Source: Hymenoscyphus infarciens (Eukaryota > Ascomycota > Leotiomycetes > Helotiales > Helotiaceae). Taken from it: a stretch of 64,000 nucleotides of DNA. Location: assembly GCA_001414345.1 (NCBI GenBank), contig LLCB01000091.1, forward strand, positions 62,001-126,000. The letters are read 5' to 3'. Under the pieces are notes generated by a model. The model was not told the origin of the DNA. It searched no databases and was given only the letters and a program-made list of their open reading frames with translations. Positions 58,286 through 64,000 of this stretch are shown here, piece after piece. Positions within the stretch are counted from its first letter, which is position 1, and every line of letters begins with the position of its first letter. A program made the translations under genes and the position numbers.

Positions 58286-61200
58286 TTAAGCCGGAGAGCC
58301 CGCTCTCGCTAAACATACTATTTGATCCTCCACTGTCAGATTGTCAATCACATCCTCAATACTCAAATCATACCCTCTAGTCTGGTATGCATTTGCGATG
58401 ATCCCAGCAGTCACAAAATCCCCACCTAAATTCGCAAAAGAATCGTCTAAAGAAATCACTATTTGATTGGAGCCTAACGCCTCCTTCCACACGACTTCTA
58501 CTACCTTACGTAGATGTATAAAGTCCTTAGAACCCTCCAGAGTACTGACGGATGATGGATTTATGATTTTTGGCACAGAAATGAGTCTGCGTGGCAGTAA
58601 CGGGAGTCTGACGTCCATCGTATTCTCAACAACTGCACGGAGAGGAATATTATTTCGAAAGGTTCCATCTCCCATCTTGGTAGCCACAGCACAGAACATT
58701 CCCAGCATCTGCTGTGCAACGTGACGTGGAATGTGCGGAGAAAAGTGCAGCTGAGCATCTGTATCCTCGCCTCTCGGCGTAGTCGTGATCCATACATCAA
58801 CAGAAGCGCCAAGACGACCCACTCCACCGGTAAACGTGCAAGTTGCTGTCTGGCCAAATTTGATAGGTATTCCTGTGGCGTCTTCCTGGAGATTCTGATG
58901 TTGAATAATAGAACTGAAATAAGTCCACGACGGCCACGGAGTGCATGATTTGATGATGGCCCTCCATCCCATGGACTCATGAAGAAGGGATGCAGCATGC
59001 TGGGCGTGAAGAGAATCTAGGAGCTGGATAATAGATTGCTCCGGATTGCAGTGAGCACGAACAGGAGTGATATTGAGACAGGCCCCGACTACAGACTCAA
59101 TACCCGGGAGAGCTCCGTTTCGACCAGTTGTGATATGCCCGAAGACAACATCCGTCTTGTGAGAGAGTGTAGATAGAACAAGGGCCCAAGCGGCTTTGAA
59201 AACTATGGCAGCCGTCGTGCCTGTTCCACGAAGTGAAGGGCTACGCATTGCTTGCTGAACACGTTCATTGACTTCGCCTTTATTGTCAAGGATTTTGCGC
59301 GAAACTACTTCGGTCATGGATGAATTACGAAGTAGATCACGCCAAAATTTCTGGTGGACTTCATAGTTTATGTTCGCCTTCTCGTGGAGGAAAGCTAAGA
59401 AGTCCGGTCCGGGGCTTACAGCTTCGTCGAGATAGGCAGACTTGAGGTCATTCAGCAAGAAGGGAATGCTAATGCCGTCGTACTGAGCATGTGAAATTCG
59501 AAGAACCAATCGATGAGCATCATCGGATTTCTGGATGAGAGCAAATCTAACAGTTGGTTTGCCTAGTTGGAGGGTTGCTTGCTCCCAGGCTAAGGGAGCC
59601 CCAGTTTCAGTATCATTACTCCAAGAGTACTGTTGAAAGTCCATCTCGGGAACATTATCATTGGAGTAGTTAACCAGGATACGATCCTTATAAGCGACGA
59701 ACGAACAGTTCAGGATAACATGGCGTGAGAAGATAAACCGGCAGGCAACCATAAATTGTGAGACATCAATGCTGCCTTCGAGTTCAAAAAAAAGATCATT
59801 ATAGAACCCCTTCTGCCCCATCGTTCCATGAATCACAGCCCATGCCTGATAATCTGTAGCGACAACGTGTTTTTTATCAAGTCCGAATTCCTGTTTCTGA
59901 AGTAGGGTATTGCTGGGTAAGAGGGATTCAGTGCTTGATAACGAGGAAATTGAATCAGAACTCGACTGGGAGGAAGCCGAATTATAGCTTGGCTGAAAGC
60001 GAGATCCAGTGGCATCTGACATCTTTGCCAGACTCGGATTTTGGAAGATGCCAAAAACAGACAGGGAAAGACCTTCGGTACGTGCGGAGGAAACTAATCT
60101 CATGGCGGTGATCGAATCACCACCAAGATCAAAAAAGTTGTCCGTGGAGCTAATAGAATCCGCCGGAAGAGAGAGAGCAGTGCTCCACAACTTTTGCATC
60201 TTTAACTCTTTCGCAGTGATGGGCCTTTGTTCGGACTCCCGATTTGAAGGATTTTCCCTCTGTAGATAAGACGCCGAATCCTGTGAGTTGACAATTTTCT
60301 CCCCTATGAGGCGGAGTTGTCCTCGATCTGTCTTGAAAGAGGTATTCTTTGGCATTGTCGTTAAAGGAATAAACATAGAAGGCACCATGTACTTTGGGAG
60401 AAGAGATACCAACCTATTTTTGAGATTGGAGATGGTGTCTCGAATCTGGCTCGTGATAGGCAAAGCTTGAACCTTCATTTGAGCTGTCGAGGTTGATTCA
60501 TTTTCAACAAAAAACGCAGCTAAGAATGCCTGTCTAGACCCCGAAGATTGGATCAATTCAACAGACCACGCATATTGCTCCACAGAATTGAGTGCCAACT
60601 GCTCTTCGATTTCCTGGAGCTCAATTCGTTGCCCATGCAGCTTGACTTGCGTATCTTTTCTCCCCAGGAAGATAAGTGCTCCATCGGTAGGATTTTGCGA
60701 GACCAAATCTCCCGTCTTGAAAATTCGATCACTTCGCCCTTGCCCAAAATGTGCCTCAGTGAGAAATTTCGGGGGGTTGGTTAGGTAAGAATTGCTTGAC
60801 TTCTCTGGTTGGTTGAGATAACCCCGGGAGATGGCTGGCCCTTGCAAGAGCAGCTCGCCGACAGTACCGACAGGAGCTAAAAGATCATGATCATTTGGAT
60901 CAACGACCCAAAAGTTTGCATCTAGCCCATGGCCAAGCGTTCGTGGATTCAGAGTTCGATTTGCCGAAAGATCACTCATCATGGCTCCAATGACCGTCTC
61001 AGCAGGACCGTCTAGAAATTCCCAGATAGTCAGTACCATGACCATATGTGTAAAAAGAGCGGGTACTTACAGAAACCTATCACTCTAACATGATCAGCCC
61101 AAGTTTCTATATCATCCTTCCCTATAGCCTCTCCCCCAAGGGTGAGTGTTTTGATTGTTGGGACTGATTCTGGTGACAGTAGTCGAGCTACTGTGGGAGT

Positions 61201-64000
61201 CAATCCAATCCAGTTCGCTCTTGTTTCTGTAATTGCATGGGATAAGTTATTGACTCTATCGTGCTCCGAAGGGATGCAAATACAGCCACCCCTCATGATG
61301 GTAGTCCAAGTATCCCCAAGCGAAACGTCAAAGGCAAAGCTGGCGAAGCCAAACACACGGCTATCTGGTCCAACATTCATAGCAGAGCCATGTGCCTCCG
61401 AGCTGGTACATAAGTGGGCATGCTCAATGACAATTCCTTTGGGTTTGCCGGTACTGCCTGACGTAAAAATGGCTACTGCAGCACTAGTGTACGACACGGT
61501 CGTTCTTGGATCTTCAGAATGTGGCGGTAGGCTTTCAAGGAAAAGCTTGTCAACTGTGACGATGTGCTCGACTAAATGTGCATATTTTGTTCTGTGCTGT
61601 GGTCCTACCACCAGTATACGAGCTTCCATGTCTTGTATGATACCAGACAGTCGATTCAAAGGATGTGATGGATCAAGGGTAGCACATGCACCCCCTGCCT
61701 TGAGTATGCCAAGCATTGCTACAATAGTCCATGCGGACTTATCCATGACAACCGGAACCCAGACTTCAGGACCTACGCCTAAAGCAACAAGTTGATGTGC
61801 GAAGGCTGTCGCATAGCGATCCAATTCAGAGTAGTTCAGTTGGTAATCCCACGCATGAACGGCGGGTGCGTTAGGCCATGCGATAGCTTGCTTCTTGATG
61901 AGATGGTGTACGCAAGTCTTCAAGGCGAGAGGTATGTCCTTGTTCCAGTTACTAATAAGTTGCTTCTCATAGTCGCTGCATCGTGAGACTTGCCGGAGAG
62001 ACCTTTCCTGGTTGTAGCTGAGTTCGAGAAGAATATGCTCAAATTGTCGAATGATGAGCCTCATCTTACACTCGTCAAGCAGATTGGAGTCAAAGTGTGC
62101 AACAACTTCGAGCTGGCCTTCACCTAAATTGCACTCCACAGTCAAAGGAACAGACCTTGCATGGCCATCGTCACTTTGCATTCTTCTACTCCCTAAAAGA
62201 GTCACATCTTGCACTGCTAGGGGCTGTATGACAAATAGATTCTGAAACTGGCAAGCAGCGTGGGCACCAGATCCAAGGCGAGCAATGTTCTGAAGGCCTG
62301 CTTGCTCGAAAGGTATTCTTTGCGTGGATTGATTTTGCAAGCTGTCGAGCAAATCCCGGATAGACTGGTCTGGATCAAGTAAGACTCTCACTGGGACAGT
62401 CGATATTGTAGGTCCAATAAGATCCGAAATTCCGGGGACGGCGGCATTTCGCCCAGATATCACGTGGCCGAATGTGACGTCCTGTGTCTCCGCATGCTGT
62501 CCTAGTATTATCGCCCAGGCGCACTGGAGTATCGTAGAAATCGTGAACATAGACCGAGGGATTCGTTCGAGCTGGATAATATGGCTCAGAGTTTTGTCGG
62601 GAATTGGAGCGTATACCGGAGTAGGAAATTGCGGGAAATTCAAATGTTCCGCCCCAGCAAGAAGACCGCCCCAGAAATTCTGGCTTTGTGTCTGATCAAT
62701 ATTGGTGATATGCTGAATGAAGTGGTTGAACCCACTTAAAGACGGGTAGACGGCCTGACTCTGGTTATATATGCTTTCAACCTTCTTAAACAGCAAAGGC
62801 AAAGACCATCCATCGTAGATGGAGTGATGACATGTTAATACAAAGTATCGTTCTTCGCCATCGTAAATCATTGCATAGGTTGATAGCGACGTGCCCGTCT
62901 CGAACTTTTGTTTCTGTGCTTCAGCAAGGTATCGAGGCAAATTGCTCTCATTCTTCCAATCGAGGGTTTCTCTAACTACAACTTGCAATATTGGCCAGTC
63001 GTCAACGGCAACTATCCTAGTCCTCAATACTGGCGTAGTCTCTACAGCCAATTCCCAAGCTGATTTGAAGCGATCGGAATTAACATAGACCGTCAAAGGA
63101 AAAATGAATTGCGAGACGTACGCGCCAGCTTGCTTGTTTGATAAAGCTAACAGGCCTTCTTGAAGAGAGGTACATGGGTATATATCTTCAATTCGGTTGC
63201 GTTCAACGTTGCAAATTTTAGCAGACTGGTCGACCAGATGGTCGAGGGCGTTTGTGTATTTGATCAACGCAAAAGGCTCTAGGAATCTCGAAACGGTGTT
63301 TTCCAGATCTTTCATAGCAAGCGACATAAGCGTTAGAGAAGGGTTACGGAGAATATCGGCCACAGCTATTGAGAGTTTCTGACTGTGGGCAAGTCTAACC
63401 AGCCTGAAGGCAGCAATTGAGTCGCCTCCGAGATGGAAGAAGTTGGAATCGGCCCAAATGTTAGATACATCTACCTTCAAGATATCAGACCAGAAAGCTT
63501 GCATTAACTTTTCTGGCCCGGTAGATGGCTGGATCTTCTTTTCTCCGGTCATGAGCGAGTATAAAGCGTGATCCTTCTGAGACAGATTTTGAACGAGACC
63601 ACGAAGGAGCGGGCGGTCTAGCTTTCCTGTTGGAGTCGGTGGCATTTTTTTGATATGAATGTAAATAGACGGAACCATATATGGTGGGAGAACTTTGTAT
63701 AGGTTCTGACGCAGGGTGGTCATCTCCACACAGAATGTTGGTGTCATGGGATCGAAGAGATCATCCTTATTTATCATCTCGCTCGATGCAGGATTATCGC
63801 AGACAAACGCTGCCAAAGCCTTAAAGTCTTCCATTCCTGCACGATGCACAAGTTCGACTGCTACAGCCGTACGTTCTGGCAGATTGAGACTCATGTTGTA
63901 CTCTATTTCGCCGAGCTCTAGACGTTGACCACGCAGTTTCACTTGGTTGTCTTTGCGCCCGATGTAGACCATCGTACCATCTTGATTATAACGAACGAGG
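58286..64000 (-). CDS. Nonribosomal peptide synthetase, 3' part (A-T-C-A-T-C-T), partial
   Basis: A modular enzyme assembling a peptide on phosphopantetheine carriers. Exons 64000-61071 and 61011-58286 join across a 59-bp intron (61012-61070, gtaagt...ctag), restoring GFYGPAETVIG. The frame is open to the window edge, so the start is outside. In order: end of an adenylation domain (VYIGRKDNQVKLRGQ, then PTGKLDR); carrier LGGDSI (Ser codon 63418-63420); condensation domain CHHSIYDGW (about 62829); complete adenylation domain with IFTSGSTGKPKG (about 61470), FDVSLGD, GFYGPAE, GRKDTQVKLHGQ; carrier LGGDSI (Ser codon 60113-60115); condensation domain ISHAQYDG (about 59490), keeping the second His but with Ser for the first; final carrier LGGDF. 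No thioesterase or reductase follows, so release may use the last C domain. Product unknown. Confidence 0.93.

Noticed and set aside
61030..63972. Treating 63972 and 61045 as start codons of two separate NRPS genes
   Set aside because: The frame is open upstream of 63972 into A-domain sequence, and a normal intron at 61012-61070 joins the two frames within one A domain.

Overview
The window reads as a filamentous ascomycete (Pezizomycotina) chromosome segment. Genes carry short GT-AG introns (47-156 bp) in GC-balanced DNA, separated by very AT-rich blocks in which CpA and TpG are nearly absent and TpA is in great excess. That is the footprint of repeat-induced point mutation (RIP). Relic reading frames in these blocks are broken by TAA and TAG. 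The class is not provable from the window; Leotiomycetes is only a guess.

Layout. 1-10.8 kb: RIP-degraded block with a 622-bp TIR element, a 1.69-kb gag-only LTR element with target duplication, and a 587-bp Tc1/mariner-like derivative. 11.5-31.7 kb: gene-rich block with TIM50 (-), a 2EXR/F-box-like protein (+), a single-pass membrane protein (+), an MFS maltose-type transporter (+), a GNA1-like acetyltransferase with an in-frame stop (+), a secreted GH27 alpha-galactosidase (-), a 773-bp hAT-like MITE, a secreted alpha/beta hydrolase (+) and a secreted protein built of three six-cysteine modules (+). 31.7-37.8 kb: degraded block with a diverged minisatellite, a second inverted copy of the Tc1/mariner-like derivative and a coiled-coil pseudogene. 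38.1-40.1 kb: a CDC1/TED1-type phosphoesterase alone on a 2.4-kb GC-balanced island. 40.3-54.0 kb: two about 6.8-kb DNA transposon relics of one family, abutting in inverted orientation and forming a giant palindrome centred near 47.09 kb. 55.05-56.04 kb: a TRIM-like mini LTR element with 5-bp target duplication. 57.34-57.85 kb: a hAT MITE with a perfect 8-bp target duplication. 58.3-64.0 kb: the 3' part of a nonribosomal peptide synthetase (-), running off the window.

How the genes relate. The sugar transporter and alpha-galactosidase lie close together and could serve extracellular galactoside or glucoside use; the hydrolase and six-cysteine protein are also predicted secreted. TIM50 and the CDC1/TED1-like gene are housekeeping (mitochondrial import; GPI-anchor remodelling). 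The NRPS ends A-T-C-A-T-C-T, and its last carrier domain has Phe where the phosphopantetheine serine should be. Exon structures were worked out by hand from splice sites, frame and family similarity; none is backed by transcripts. No tRNA, rRNA or CRISPR array was recognised.
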